Assembly (NCBI GenBank): GCA_020064725.1
Contig: JAGTWJ010000002.1
Location: forward strand, 4,402,001 to 4,466,000
DNA length: 64,000 nt
Reading direction: 5' to 3'
Origin: Drechslerella dactyloides
Lineage: Eukaryota; Ascomycota; Orbiliomycetes; Orbiliales; Orbiliaceae
In this document: in pieces, positions 1 through 12,807 of the stretch
How the letters are laid out: the number at the start of each line of letters is the position of its first letter
Position numbering within the stretch: position 1 is the first letter of the stretch
Made by a program: the position numbers and the translations under genes
The notes under the pieces: generated by a model
Told to the model about the DNA's origin: nothing
The model's input: only the letters and a program-made list of their open reading frames with translations
Databases searched by the model: none

Positions 1-1525
1 GATTGGAAAGCATGTGATAGCATAAATCGGGGCTATCGAGCTGACTTCCGGCTCTAGAATTCGGCATCCTATATTGTGGTGAGGTTTGCATTTGACATAA
101 TATCCGATTTGAGTGATTAATACAGTGTCAGAAAATTCGGGGTAAGTCCTTTTATACTATCCATATGATAATCTTTAACTTGCATATATATATATCAGGT
201 AGAGTTTTGCGATTCCATCCAAGCTACAACCTAATATAAGTCTAGAATATTATCAGATAGCCAACCAACTAGCGGTCATCATGCGACCATCCTAGCTACG
301 GGGAGACCCAGTCAACAGTTTCGTCTATCAACCCAGCAATACCGACCCATGTGCGATACATGGACGAGCGAATATACGAGCCAAGGTTCAACAGGAATAT
401 AACTACAAACCTGGGTATGATACTACACGAGTCCTCAAATCCTAACCACCTTGCCCAAACATCTAGCGATATGAGCACTGCCAGGTATAGTGGGACAACC
501 AACGAGGACTGCTGGGACTATTTGACATGGAGGAGGCAGTGAACTGCGTTCTTTGCTCTTTAATCAAAGCCACTAGTAATCATATCTCATTTCCGAATTT
601 TCTTGAAAGAGTTACCTCACGTCTAGATAGCCAGCTTTACCCAGACTTCATGAAACCAGATTGATTTCCAGCCGGGATAGCGCTCATCAACATCAATTGT
701 GACCGGATGAACGCTGTTAATCCGCATGCAGAGAACAGCGCCTGAGTATGAGACATATAAAACTCGATCCTTACCTGTGACGTGTCTAAATTAGTGCACG
801 TTCATTCTCTATAGGATATCTTGTGCGGTCACGGCCTTGTGATCATGGGGGTACAGCAGCCGAATTCAAGCGACCATTGATCAGCTTGTTGATAAAAGTG
901 ATGGGCAATGTATTTTTGCGATGTCTTTGAGCCGGACATACTCCGAGCTCTACGAGGTTTGTGCTCTATATATAAGATACCGGTAACAATACGCACCCTA
1001 TAGTGTCAAAAAGTGGATAAATGACGGTACAGCTTTGTCTCGCGAGCCAGACTGCCGTACTTTTACCGGCGAAGCCGTCGCAGTTTGGTTTACGAGACAA
1101 GGTACAGTTCATTTTATCAATTAAGACTTATATATATATCACATCTTATCTAGCTAATAATATGTATCTCGTCACATCCCTGTAACAAATTGCAAAACTA
1201 CGTTTAAGGTGAATTTCACCTACTGCGTAGTCTTGGCAGTAGATTTGGTTACGAAATATATATTATTCAATAGAACTCACTACCTAGACTAATTCTTGAA
1301 ATGAGATACATAATCCTTTATTCATTTTTGCGCGCCGGAAAGCTAAACTCAGTTAAAATTACCACTAAATATACAAAGGTTTTGCGATATGAAATTGTTA
1401 CATTTCAAACGACGCTCTATGACTGAACCCGACGAATATTATGAACTCCACGACTCCGACCTCGCCTAACTTTAATCCCCTCGACAGACACATAATCGAT
1501 CTATAATACACCAACCCAACCCGCC
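1..1525. other. Gene-free AT-rich region
   Basis: No open frame here has coding character; the longest are about 65 codons on both strands and look random. The stretch is rich in TA runs. It contains the inverted repeat at 1031-1105, annotated separately. The last 100 bases are probably the 3' flank of the pirin gene. Confidence 0.6.
1031..1105. repeat. Inverted repeat of a dispersed 25-base motif
   Basis: Two arms of about 25 bases face each other. The left arm is 1031-1055 and the right arm is 1080-1105, with a 24-base spacer. The right arm reads TTTGGTTTACGAGACAAGG at its core. The left arm, reverse complemented, reads TCTGGCTCGCGAGACAAAG. Nearly all differences are C/T or A/G transitions. 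Related single copies lie at 3171, 14636, 44761 and 49363, so this looks like the remnant of a small repeated element, possibly terminal inverted repeats of a non-autonomous transposon. Confidence 0.55.
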
Positions 1526-2485
1526 TTACACACGGAAACTATGTCGGCGTTTCAGATAGAATTCCTTGCCAATCTTGCTCTCCCAGCCCTTCAGTCTCTC
1601 GAACCCATTCTTATGTTCCTGGTAGTCCTCGAACGTCTTGTGGATATCCTTCTCCGTAAGCTGCACAAACGGACCGTACTGCACCACGGGCTGATCCGCC
1701 GGCTCGCCGGCCAGGATGACAAAGTCCGCCGTCTCAGTCTCGCTCGGGTCAACGGCGATATTAATCCCGCTACCGTCGCGCGTGAGAACCACGTTGTTGA
1801 ACTTCTCCACCCGGCGTGAATTGTTCAGCGTGATGTTGCCGGCCATCGTGTAGATGAACGCGTTCCAGTTCCTCGGCAGCGGCTGCGAGATCTCGCCGCC
1901 GGGACGCATGGTGACGTGCAGCAGCCAGACGGGCGTGTACGCTAGGTCCTTGACCGAATCGATGCCGTAGGATTGGCCCGAGATGACCTTGATGTCGACT
2001 TTATCCGACGGGTGCGCGATCGGGATCTCGTTGCTGCGGAGGTCGCGGTAGCGGGGCTCGCAGTTCTTCAGGCGTGCGGGAAGGTCGACCCATAGCTGTA
2101 GGCCGATGTTTGCCGCGCCGTCCTGAGGTTGTGAGGAGGGGATTTCGGCATGGACGATGCCCCTGCCGGCGGTCATGAACTGGAGGTCCCCGGCTTGGAT
2201 CGTGCCGGCGGACCCGGTGAAGTCTTCATGGTTGGTGGCCCCGCTGAGCTGGTAGGTGATGGTTTCCTGGCCGCGGTGCGGATGGTCCGGGAAGCCGGCG
2301 CCGTCGGTGAGGAAGAAGTGGTCGAGCATGAGGAAGGGAGGGAAGCGGCGAAGTTGGTGGGTGCCGATGCTGCGACGCACGCGGGCGCCATCGCCCTCCG
2401 ACTGCTCCACCGCCGGGATGATTTTAGCGATCGAGCGGGGCGGGTTGAAGATTTGCTCGGTGGAGGACATGTTGCGGCTAGTCAT
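1526..2485 (-). CDS. Pirin family protein (cupin fold)
   Basis: Single-exon gene for a 319-residue pirin. Pirins are metal-binding bicupins; some members have quercetin 2,3-dioxygenase activity and others act as nuclear cofactors. The N-terminal cupin carries the family's four metal ligands in the expected order: His68 and His70 in DHPHRGQET, then His112 and Glu114 in GRGIVHAEIP. The motif GDLQFMTAGRG between them is also typical. The C-terminal cupin is present and the length is normal for a pirin with a short N-terminal extension. The start at 2485 is the first Met; a second Met five codons later is equally possible. It points the same way as the kinase gene upstream, with 1.4 kb between them. 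The substrate cannot be told from the sequence. Confidence 0.93.
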   Translation of the reverse strand: MTSRNMSSTEQIFNPPRSIAKIIPAVEQSEGDGARVRRSIGTHQLRRFPPFLMLDHFFLTDGAGFPDHPHRGQETITYQLSGATNHEDFTGSAGTIQAGDLQFMTAGRGIVHAEIPSSQPQDGAANIGLQLWVDLPARLKNCEPRYRDLRSNEIPIAHPSDKVDIKVISGQSYGIDSVKDLAYTPVWLLHVTMRPGGEISQPLPRNWNAFIYTMAGNITLNNSRRVEKFNNVVLTRDGSGINIAVDPSETETADFVILAGEPADQPVVQYGPFVQLTEKDIHKTFEDYQEHKNGFERLKGWESKIGKEFYLKRRHSFRV

Positions 2486-3862
2486 CGCGGCGACTCTCGA
2501 CGGTTTGATAGATCTTAACGCTCTCGAAAGAATATCGACGGTATTACGCTGTTGTTCTCAGATCAATTGAGACTTCAACGATACTATTAGTGGTAGTATG
2601 AATGTTATCGCAGTATGATGTTTAAAAAATGATAAAGATGAGGTTCCGTCGCCATCGCCGGGGCATTATATACCCCGCGATACCTGCCACCACGTACCAG
2701 CATTCTCGCCCGGATTAGTGAAGCTTAGGCTATGCTTACGAACGGGATTTACCCGCCCAGGGTGTCGAGCAGCCGTGGGAAGGGTGCTAGCTTCGCGAGC
2801 TTAATCATCCTGACCAAACATTCCGTTCCCGCCAGCCCTAATTCGACGCTTCCTTCGGCTTAATCATCCTCGTGTAAGCAACGGGCCTCGCACGAATGAC
2901 ATGCGCTAAGACCACCAGCCAAATGTGGAAATGCAACAGCAAACGCAGAGATTTCGTTCGAAAGTGCTGGAAGCATCTGCACTTTAGGCTATCGGAGTCA
3001 TCGACTATTGTCTTTTCAGCCCGATTTCCACCGGTCTCGATCAAAATCCCACGCTATTCACCATTCGCTATACTGAGGTTCCTAGTATAGTGTTATTATA
3101 CTGTCAGGTTGATTTGGGTGTTGCTCGGCTAGCTATAATTGTACAATCTAGCTTCACCGGATAGAGTATGGCAGTCTGGTTCGCGAAACAAGGACCATTT
3201 CTCATATGAAATTCATATACAAAATTAACCCTCACTTGCGGCTCAATCGTATTCGGGTAGTACCACATTCGCGTACTTGTCCGGGCCCGCTAAACTATGT
3301 GAAGACCCATATGCATATGATCCACCTTATCAGACCACCCATAATCATTAATCACTGCACGAGGCATTACATCACTATTCTATACCCTTACGTCTCTAAA
3401 GCATAGCATCACAAGAGCGCACCGGACAAATTGTATATTAAACACAGCGTGAATACGTACGTATACTGATACAATGGACAATAAACAACATAATCAGCAA
3501 ATGCATGGCCTGTTTTCATAAATAATGCAGGCCACGCGATAATAAAGTCTTCTCCCCCCCGCAAATCAGCCAACAAAAAAACGAGACGACAAAAGAAGAA
3601 AAAGAGAAGAGTCACCGCATCGATGGCGGAGATAATACAAAAGTCATAGCGCGCAAGCTTCGTCAGACAAAACATAAAACCAGCAGCATATCACAGAAAG
3701 AAAGAAAAAAGAACCATTCGCAATCGCCGAACCCGCAGTCAAAGCATAGCCCGGCCACCGACCACCCCGAACCATCCATCCATATCATATCATATGTACA
3801 CCACGATCCTCATTCCAGTCGCGCCATACCATACCATATCATACCATATCGTTCGTTTGCAT
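2486..3862. other. Intergenic region between pirin and KCS1
   Basis: This holds the promoter side of the pirin gene and the 3' flank of the kinase gene. No supported coding region. A copy of the dispersed motif lies at 3171-3194. The stretch 3779-3851 is an imperfect CATAT/ATACC microsatellite. Confidence 0.6.
3171..3194 (+). repeat. Dispersed motif copy
   Basis: The core TCTGGTTCGCGAAACAAGG matches the arms of the inverted repeat at 1031-1105 with only transition differences. It stands alone here without an obvious partner arm. Confidence 0.45.
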
Positions 3863-6800
3863 TCACGTAGAAACCTCCCCATCGTCATCCATAAGCACAT
3901 CCTCGATCGTCCTCCCTCTTCCAAACATCACGACGTCTCCACGCTCCTCCCGCTGGTCCTCCACTTGCTCTTTCCAGATCCGTGTGAAATACACCCGCAG
4001 CGCCCGCAACCCTCTCAAGTACCCCTTATCCACGCCGAATCGCTCCCGCGGCGGACACCGCGTGCCCTCCGGCAACTCCTCATCCGTAACGCAGTTCGCG
4101 AAATCCACAATCCGCATATCAATCTCCTTATTGCGGTCGCCGGCATCGTACAGCATCAGCAGCGACGAAGCGTAGAACCGGTACCCGGGGAGATTCTTAA
4201 TGATCTCTTCCAAGGCCACCAGCTTGCGCAAGATGGCTGGTACGGACCGCTTGATGTTCTCCGTGCTGCTCAGGAAGCGGGTCAGCGCCGCCTGGAACTC
4301 AGCGCCAGCCTTGACGTCCCGCCCTTCGTATTTGTCCTCGAAATCGTAGTCCTTCTTGTCCGCATTCCACACCTGCATCCCGCACAGACGGACGCCAAGC
4401 TGCCGCGACGTCGTAAGCTTGCACTTGCGCCGCTGCGAGGCTCGCTTCTTCTCGTCTGCGTCGACGCCATACTGTCGAGTCCCCATCTTGAGGTCTAGGA
4501 CGCACGGGTGCTTCATGCCTGCGGTCAGGTCTTCCAGGAGTAGGAATTTCTCGACGCGGTCCACGGGCGCTTCCGAGTTTTCAGCGTTAATCGGCGTCGG
4601 GTCCGGGTTCTCCACGGGTTCTTGGCGGGCTTCCGGTTCCGGTTGCGGGTCCAGCCCGGAGAGAGTCGGCGGCGGCTCCAGGTGCCGTGGTTTCATATTG
4701 TCGGATGGGCGGAGAGCAGGAGAGGTGGGCGCCGTAGCGGCCTTTTGGTCGAATAGACGGTCCGTCCACCGGGGTTTGGCTCTGAAGCTTCCAACGGCAG
4801 GGCTTTCCTCGTCGAATGAGAACAGCTCGCCTTCTTCCATGTCACCTTTGTATCCTTCGTCGTCGTGGGAATCCGGGACCTGTCCGTCGCCAAGTGGGAT
4901 AGCACTCGACCGCGACTTGGACCATTTCCTGCGTATCGTCTGTTCCGGAGATGGAGATAATTGGTCGGTTCGCAATTTCAGGTCGTGCGATGTCGACGGA
5001 CGCGGGTCTGGTCCCGATAGAGTCTTTCGCAGTTCCTCGGATCCCGGGCCAGTTGCGGAGTGCAGGTCAGTGTCAGTGCTACTTCTTCGACCGGCGCTTC
5101 TGCGTATGTGAGAGATGGACGAATGCGAGCGGTGGCGAGGGTAGTTGTGCCGGCGGTGAGATACGCCGCCACCAAACACCTCTCTGAGGACCTGTTCTTG
5201 TAGCTTCCTGTTCACGATTGTCGCGCCCGTGGATGCGTAGGCGCGTTTGGGGCTGTGGCTGTTGGTCCTCTCTAGGCCTTCCATTCCAGGCGACTCGGGG
5301 TCCGGGGAGCCTTTGGTCATGGTTGTGCTGCCGCTATCCGAGTACTCCTGGGAGCCGAGACAAGCCTTCTGCGACGGTGCGCTGCTGGAGAACCGGAAGA
5401 GATTCTCCGGGATGATGTGGCGGTTGTTCTCCAGTACGACCTGCGGGAGAGGGAGCGCCTGTGTGAACAGGCCTTCCGCATCCTGCGCATTTTTCGAATC
5501 GCAATGGCTGTTGAAGGTGTTGAACTTCTGACCAGCCTTGTCTTTGCTTTCGCCAATGCCCGCTTTTTGGTCCGGTTTGCTTTCCAGTTTGTCAGCGTTG
5601 GCCGCTCTGTCCGTGTCCTTTCTTGTCTTCTTGCGCTTAGGAGGTTTCCGGAAAGTCACGTTGAGGACGCCAATGTATCTTGAAATAGCAGTTAGTAAGC
5701 GTGTATACATAGAAAAGACTTAAGAAAGTTGCTTACCGAGGCATGAACTGCAGAAGCTCTACATGAGTGCCCTCTATTGCCTCGTAGAATTCGTTTTCGC
5801 GATTGTTCAAGCTCTTGCAGACGGCCTTCCTGGAGAACCGGTACAGGGCAGTGTGTCCGCCAACTTGATGATTATAAGGTTTCAGCTCCACGGCTCCAAG
5901 AGGTGGTGGGGGTGGCGGTCCATCGGTCCTGTCAGTGGTTCTATGCTGGTGATGGTGGTGGTGGTGATGCCGATTCCTGGCTTGAGACGCCTGCTTTGGC
6001 GTTGCAGTCGGGGTATTGGCCTCATCCTGGTCGGTCGAGTCGTAAAATTCGGTGTCGGAGTCCCGCCGGGAGGAGAAGGATGAATAACCGGATTGTGTAT
6101 CGAAGTCCGACTCGAAACTTTCGCGGCGGCTCAAAGGCAAGGGCTCCTGGGTTATATCCTTGTCGAAGATGGGAGTTTCGGTTGTCAGGACCTCAGCAGC
6201 GGAGATTTCGTGCTGATGCTTGAGTCCATGGAGAGGCTGCTCCGAGGCTGCGTGGATCTTGACCTCAAAATCGGCACTCCGGCCATCCAGCGTCTTTCTC
6301 TTGCCTTTCAAATGAGTGGCAGTGTCATCAAACTCAAATTCGGTAGGACCAGAATAGTCGTCGTCGAGATTGAGCTCGGACAGATGCAATCCATTTTGAA
6401 GGTTCCCATCGGATTGAATATCGTCACCATGTCGGAGTTCTAAAGAAAGCCTTCTAGGATCAATGGAAGGTGTCTTGTGAGGGATGTACAAGGCAGAATA
6501 CAGCTGTTCCTTCTCGGAGTCTTCTTCATCCTCGTCTTCATCCTTGGCAGACTCCGCTTCCTGTACCGAGGGGAAACTGGACGACTTTTCGCTGGTAGCC
6601 CAGAGTTCTTCCTCATGAGAAGCAGGAGCCGTTGCCTTGATCGGTGTGGATTTGGACGGCTGATATGGATCCGCTATGGGGTTAGTATCCAATAGAGATT
6701 GTTGCCGCAGTCGGGTCAGTCCTCCAGGCGGGAGCGGATACTGGACGGGGATCTTGGTATCGTCGGCGTCAGACTCAACAGACAACGGTCTATTCACGGA

Positions 6801-8501
6801 TGCATGGAGGGACGATAGCACAGACGTATCAGATGGTACGGCAGCAGGAGCACGGGTCTCACTTGATCGCGGAGCAGGGAAGGTATGTTTTTGAAAACTA
6901 TCAGATATACTTCCGGCATTAGGTGCGGAAACAATGGCTTCAGAGCAGTCACCACTAGCAGCAGCAGCTTCCAATCTCCGATTCGACGACGCCTCTTCTT
7001 CTGTTTTTTTGAAATGGGATGGGAACCCAGAATGTAGCGTGGGACGCGAGGACTCGTAAGACACGTCGATAGCTTCCTCAGGGATGGCTGCGACGTCATC
7101 TCGAGACTTGGAAGCCTCTCGAAGGCGTTGGATCTTCTCACGTTCCTTCCGTTCCCGGTGTTCTCGGTCGTCGGTGGGATTGCCTTCTTTGAACAGCCGC
7201 AAGGATTGGCTGGACTTTCGGCTGCGAGAGGACGTTTCGACCTTGGCATCCGCGATAGCCTTGCCGACGATGGATTTTCTCTTCTCGGAGTTATCGGACC
7301 GGTCGATGGTGCGGGTGCGTTTGGTGCTATCTTCGCTGGCAGCACGGCTGTAGTCATAGTCTGCCGGGAAGGTGGACGACCTGCCGTCTCGCAGGGTGTC
7401 TTTCGAGGGGATGGTTCGCACGCTTCCAGCAGGAGTAGCCTCGGGAGTTCCCATCCGAGCAGGACTCTCGGCTGGGCTTATGAACGGCGGGAGGCCTTTG
7501 TGAAAGCCAGCACCGTCGATTTCCGCGGCAAGGAGGCCATCGGAGCCATCGTGAGTCACGGACGGCGGCAGGATGAACCGCGACATGGACTTGATGGACC
7601 GAGAAGACTTCGGCTTCCGAGGCGGAGAGGGGGTGGAAGCTTGGCCGGACATTGAGAGAGGTCGCTGGGGCAGGGAGGATGGTGGCGAAATTGGTAGACT
7701 GAAGGAGGTGGCGTCCTTATCGACGGGCTCCCGGTCATGCAGCGGTGCGTTGGTTCGTGTAACCCCACTGGAGGCCTGCTTATCAGCAGCTTCGGAGCCC
7801 CTGTTCGCAGGAGCAGCTGCAGCTGCTGCAGGAGTGATACCGCTCAGGCCTTCTGTGTCCGACGGTGGCGTGGCCGAAACGGTGCGGAGCGGGTCCGGAC
7901 GAGCAGCAGTCTGGACAGCGATGGTTTCTACGGGAGCAGCAGCCGTCGGCTGGGCAGAGGTGGACGGGCACGAGACTGATAGTCCGTCACCTCGGTCGGA
8001 AGTGGCTCGTATCGGATCGGCCTTCGACGGTGGAGGAGAGGATACGGAGGCTGGGAGACGAGACTGGGCCGGGTCGGTCGCATGATACGGCTTCCCGGGC
8101 AGGAGAGGAGGAGGAGGAGGAGAAGTGGTGATGGTTGTGATTGTGGAGGAGGTTGAGGAGGAGGTGGTGGTGATGATGGAGGAGGGAGATGCGGTTCTGG
8201 CGGATGTGGTGCTTGTACCCCCTGGCTTCCATCTCGCCACGCTTGCGAAGAGCGAGGAGAAGATCCTTGACGGCTCGGAGGTCGTCGCAGCAGCGGGAGC
8301 GGCGGCGGAAGAGGAGGACGAGGCGGACGAGGCTCTGGACTTCAGCGAGATTCGGTAGCCATGAGGGGCCGGCAGGTCCTTTGGGGGCGGAGAGAGGTCA
8401 GATTGCATCAAGGTGGTGGCATTTGATGAAGCGTGACGGGCTCTCCGGGCAGCGTATTTGGGGAGGATGTACTGGAGAAACAGGATGGAGGTAGCGGCCA
8501 C
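3863..8501 (-). CDS. KCS1: Inositol hexakisphosphate kinase, KCS1 type
   Basis: Two exons, 8501-5737 and 5678-3863, encode 1526 residues. The 58-base intron has donor GTAAGC, branch region CTTACTAACTG and acceptor TTTCAAG, and the join keeps frame. The enzyme makes diphosphoinositol (inositol pyrophosphate) from IP6, a signal in phosphate sensing and stress. The catalytic part is split. A substrate-side segment before the intron (about residues 880-922) reads [10 protein letters not shown] and [12 protein letters not shown]. The inositol-polyphosphate-kinase signature P-x3-D-x-K-x-G is PCVLDLKMG, at about residues 1313-1321. MRIVDFANC, the IDF-type metal/ATP motif, lies near the C-terminus. 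The long N-terminal region (about 870 residues) is low-complexity Ser/Pro/Ala, with a seven-histidine run and a proline run just before the kinase part. This is usual for filamentous-fungal KCS1. The start is the first Met of the frame; MQSDLSPP, 31 codons on, is an alternative. Confidence 0.93.
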
Positions 8502-11500
8502 GGGCTCCAGAGTAAAATACCTTCCGAGCAGACGGTGCTAACTAAACTAAACAAAAGCCGGCTAGTCGACGATGAGAAGTAAGTTACTAGTCGGCCGGGA
8601 CCCGTGCCTGGTGACTCTGATGAGCTGGACGGAGGAAGCTGGGCTGAGCTGGGCTGATGACCAGGCTGCGAGGCCGTCCTGGGTAAGTCAACGGTACGTT
8701 TGAGCGAGGCCGATGGATGGAAGAAAATTCTGCTGGGTCTTGTCTGTTTGAGGCGAGATGACGACCGCGGCCGGACAAAGAAAGCAGGTCGGCTCGCTCG
8801 CGGGCTTCAGAGTTCAACTTCAGGCTGAGTCAGCGGGGCTCGAGGGGATTAAGTAAGCTGCCGTAGCGCGATTGAGGGCGAATTGGATTGAACTGTAATG
8901 TAATTTCGAGGATGCTGGACGTCCGTGTTTCGGCGGATGTATCTAGTGCATACTATAGGTGTATTGTGTGCTTCGATATATATAGATCCTGGAAACGATA
9001 TCGATGGCGGTGTATAAGTATGGGTGTCCAATTTGACTGTTATCTCTAATTGTAATTATCCGGTTTTCTATCGCGATAACCGTGCAATTGCTTCTATCGG
9101 TATCTATGCATGTGCATAAGGATGTGTCTCGACGATAACGACGCTCGGGATCGATGGAAAAGTGAGAAGGTGTGAATCGAAAGAATACAACGGCATCACG
9201 ATCCGGTCGAAGGTTCAGGGAAGGGCCCCCAGCTTTATACCGTCCTCGATCGATCGATCTCTGAGCTGGACTTGGACTTGCCCTCCACGGCCCTTTGCAT
9301 CATCCTCTCTTTCCAATCGTCCAACCGAGCCACGGCCAGCTAACCTGCAGATGCAAAAAGCTCCAGCCAGCAAGCATCTCGCGCATGCACTTTAACAAAT
9401 CAACTACACTACACCACTTCGAAACCTCACCGCCAGGCATGCCAGACCGGATCTTGCCAGGGTGGGCGACTTCCACCCCCTTCCCCTTCCTGCCCTATGA
9501 CAAACCGTACTGAACTAGCTAACTAACTCTCGTCCCGTCCGCTCTCCTTCCGTCCAATACGCACACGTACCGGGGAATCGGCCGCTCCAGCAGGCCGTCG
9601 CCAATCTGGTTGGCCCAAGCTGCCTCCTGCAGCTTCCCCCAATCGTCCAAGCTCCAGCTCCCTCGTCGAAATTCGATTCGAATCGAATCGTCCCAGCGAG
9701 ACCAACAGCAGCACCGTAGCCGAGTCTCGCTGCATGCAAGCTGCTGCGGCGCTGAGGCATTTAATTGGCAGGTACCAAGCCTCTGCCCTCGACGCTTCTC
9801 CCCAGACGCAGGACACAAGTAGTAGCTACCAGCGCTGTACTTGCTCGATCTGCCTGGCGCCGTCGAAGGGGGAAGCGAGGGTGTCCGACATGGTATTCTC
9901 ATGGAACGTGAACAAACCGCATGCAAGATGACCGCACATCAACGCTCCTTTTACGTACGCGAATCGCATGCATTCGGCACCATTCCTTCCCTCCCTCCCT
10001 CACACACACTCATGATATCAGCTCTTGATCTATAAATTTTTTCATCTTCACACACGCGTCCACGCAATTGCAGCACGATCGACGAAGGGTTCCAACATTC
10101 CAACTGCTGCGGCTACTTTCGGTCCAGACATACTAAGAATGTATCATCCAGCATCTCGAGTCAACCACAGCTGAGCCAAACAATCGTCCACATGGCTCGG
10201 TAAATTCTCCGATCCTGCTAGCAAGTCCGCGTGATTGGCCGCGCAGCTGCCATGCCCTGCCGGAACATGCCAGCCTCGTACCGGGCACACCCTGCTTCCC
10301 CACAATTTGCACTTGGATCTTTTACCACCGTCAACTGGAACACGCATATTCAATGTCTCGCTTGACCGCCGTCAGCGGCGTGAAATTTTTCAATCCCGCA
10401 CCATACCAGTCATCTGGCCAGCCGCGGATCGGCTCTCGCTCTTCAACATCACATAATCCGCGTGCGTGCCGAACGACCTCGAGGTCGACCTCGGGACTCG
10501 AACTAGATGCTATTAATACAGTTTAACGCTGTCATAATATAACCACCTATCCAGCGGGCCGGGCAGGCACGAAAAGCAAATGACCGTCGGTACGTTTTGC
10601 CCAAGCGAGCGTCACGGGTGTACGCACCAATCTCGACTTTGCCATCTCATATCCAGACCCTGAATCCCTTATCTCGAGCAGAACGTTAACGAGTAAAGTC
10701 CACGCATCTGATATGATATGCGCATACATGTCCCACCGTTGCCTTCCCCGTCTCCACTGTCTACTATAGTTAGTTATACCGGCCCACCCACCCACGCATT
10801 GCATTGCATTGCATTAAATTCCGTACGCGTACATACTACATACATACATACATTACATGCACGTACCGTACAGCAGTTCGCGAAATCAACAGTCCCCTCG
10901 TCCGAAGTTATCACTCGCCAACATTGCATATTGATTCCAGCCAACTCGACGCGGACGCCAAAGCCGAACCGAACGGCCGCCGGTATCCAATCATTCGGCC
11001 CCGTTGTCTCGACCTGGCGCGTTCATTCGACAATTCTCGCCGTCGTGTAACGTAGTCTAATACCGTCCTCTTTGCTCGTTTAATCTCGACGCTCCCAGAC
11101 GTATGTCCGCTCCCCGCCCGTCCTCGGTGCGTCGGCGTCGAATGGTCGCAACTGGATTGGTAACGTATAAAAAGAAAGGGCAGTCCGTGTGCGAATAGGG
11201 TGTGTATACGTATTCGCGAATGCTCGAGTGCACCATTTTTATATACGTCTGTATAGCAGCACTTCAGCCTGGAGGCATCGTGTTTCGCTGTGAACCGTGT
11301 ATATAAAATATACGATGCACGGTGAGTTGTTTAATCTTAGACACGTTGAATACCGCGAGTGGACCTACCTCTCGTCATGGGACCGTATAGATATATCTCG
11401 TGTGCTTATCGACCATCATCGCATCATATCGAGCAGGTTCGTCTTGGTCCATATTGCAATATTGGGATATATGGCTCTATGTAGTGAGGCGGTGCGTGGG

Positions 11501-12043
11501 TCTCCCAACCGGGACAGCATGATATCTCTAACGTATACCATAAACTGTGTATGCACGCCGATATCTTGCCGCGGCTATAGATGATTTGGGATATTTGAAC
11601 CATTTGTACGGTACAGCTGTCCCTCGAATGACGCCTCCTAGGATCCTAAGCCTTCGTAATGCACATCTCCGAGGCTTAGGATTCCGATACGGCTACTGGA
11701 AGCCCATTCACGTATCACAAGCGACAGCGGGACCGTTGCGAGAATCTAAAATTGTCAAGCCGACGGACTGAACCCGATAGCATTGTATTGAACAAGCAAA
11801 CCCTCTATCCGCAAGCAGATATACACATATGCACACGCAGCCTTCTCGCGAATTCAATTCCCCCAAATTCAATCATCAATATATCAAACCCGCGTAAACC
11901 ACGAGAAAAAAAAAGAACTATAATGTAAAATCCACCGCAACGTAAAGCAGACCGTGTAAACGCCCTCAACATGCAGACCGTACTCGCAACCGATAACTAA
12001 CCAACTAACTAACACCCGATTTGATCGACTTGCTGAAAACCCA
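8502..12043. other. Long gene-free region upstream of KCS1
   Basis: About 3.5 kb with no coding region I can support. Small open frames on both strands have no recognisable domains and overlap each other. The part next to 8501 probably carries the kinase promoter and 5' leader. There are short CATTG and ACAT microsatellites around 10797-10860 and a perfect 11-base inverted repeat at 11643-11682. Confidence 0.55.
11643..11682. repeat. Perfect 11-base inverted repeat
   Basis: ATCCTAAGCCT at 11643-11653 is exactly repeated in inverse as AGGCTTAGGAT at 11672-11682, with an 18-base loop. It sits in non-coding DNA, about 360 bases beyond the stop codon of TAF10. It could be an RNA hairpin, a protein-binding site or chance. 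Confidence 0.45.
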
Positions 12044-12807
12044 TCACCGGTAAAACTCCGGCCGCTTTGTGTTAACACCGTACTCGGCAGCCGCACCCCC
12101 CAGATCGTCCATGGTGAGCACCATGCGCCCGCCCCGCCGTCCGCTAGACGTATACGACCCGCCGATGGGTCCACCTAGCGCTCCACCAGCGACACCGGGC
12201 AGCGCGCCGCCGGCGGTGAACGCGTTCGCGTTGGACGAGGATGTGCGGATGCGAGCGAACTGGTAGGCGTCCGCGGCTATGTCTGCGATGAACTTTTGCG
12301 TCGCGAGCGCGAGGAGGCGTTTGATGCGTACGTCCGATGTGTGGAAGCCGGAGAGGGAGAGGTAGTAGTCTGTCACCGCGTCGGGGATCTATCCATCCAC
12401 CATCCACAATCAAACTCGTTAGCCACCCCTACACACAAGTACCCAAACCAACCAAGCATGAACAAGACGACTTTATGAGAGGGAAGACGTACAATCGGCG
12501 CGTATTCATCCATCATGCCCAGAAACTCGCGTAAATTTCGCTCCCGCCGCGACCCGCGGCCCTCGCCGTCAGCTGCACCCGTACCGTTAACGGGAGCGCC
12601 CCCGTTCTCCCCGGTAACGGTCATCGACGCGCCGTTCGCATTCGTACTCGTATTCGCGACCGTCGTGCTCATCGACGCGTCGGCAGCGCTGGTTCCCGCG
12701 GCCGCTGTGGATGTCATGTCTACGTCGTCGGTGGAGGCGGCGCCAGCGGGCAGCGGCTCCGTGTCCGGGTTTGTGTCGAAGGAGGTTGCGAGAGGTGTGG
12801 AGGTCAT
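12044..12807 (-). CDS. TAF10: Transcription initiation factor TFIID/SAGA subunit TAF10
   Basis: Two exons, 12807-12493 and 12388-12044, encode 219 residues. The 104-base intron (donor GTACGT) falls inside the conserved core, and splicing restores [18 protein letters not shown], the hallmark start of the TAF10 histone fold. TAF10 is a histone-fold subunit shared by TFIID and SAGA and acts in the nucleus in RNA polymerase II initiation and chromatin modification. The second helix ([18 protein letters not shown]) and the third ([16 protein letters not shown], ending TKRPEFYR) are both clear. About 40 Gly/Ala/Ser-rich residues separate them, a longer loop than in animal TAF10. The first 85 residues are Thr/Ala/Ser-rich and disordered. 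The start at 12807 is the first Met of the open frame. Confidence 0.93.

Noticed and set aside
4356..5111. 251-codon plus-strand frame opposite KCS1
   Set aside because: Antisense to a clear kinase exon; Ser/Arg-rich shadow without domain.
8587..11771. Several 60-135-codon frames upstream of KCS1
   Set aside because: They overlap each other on both strands, lack domains and signal peptides, and show no coherent splice sites.
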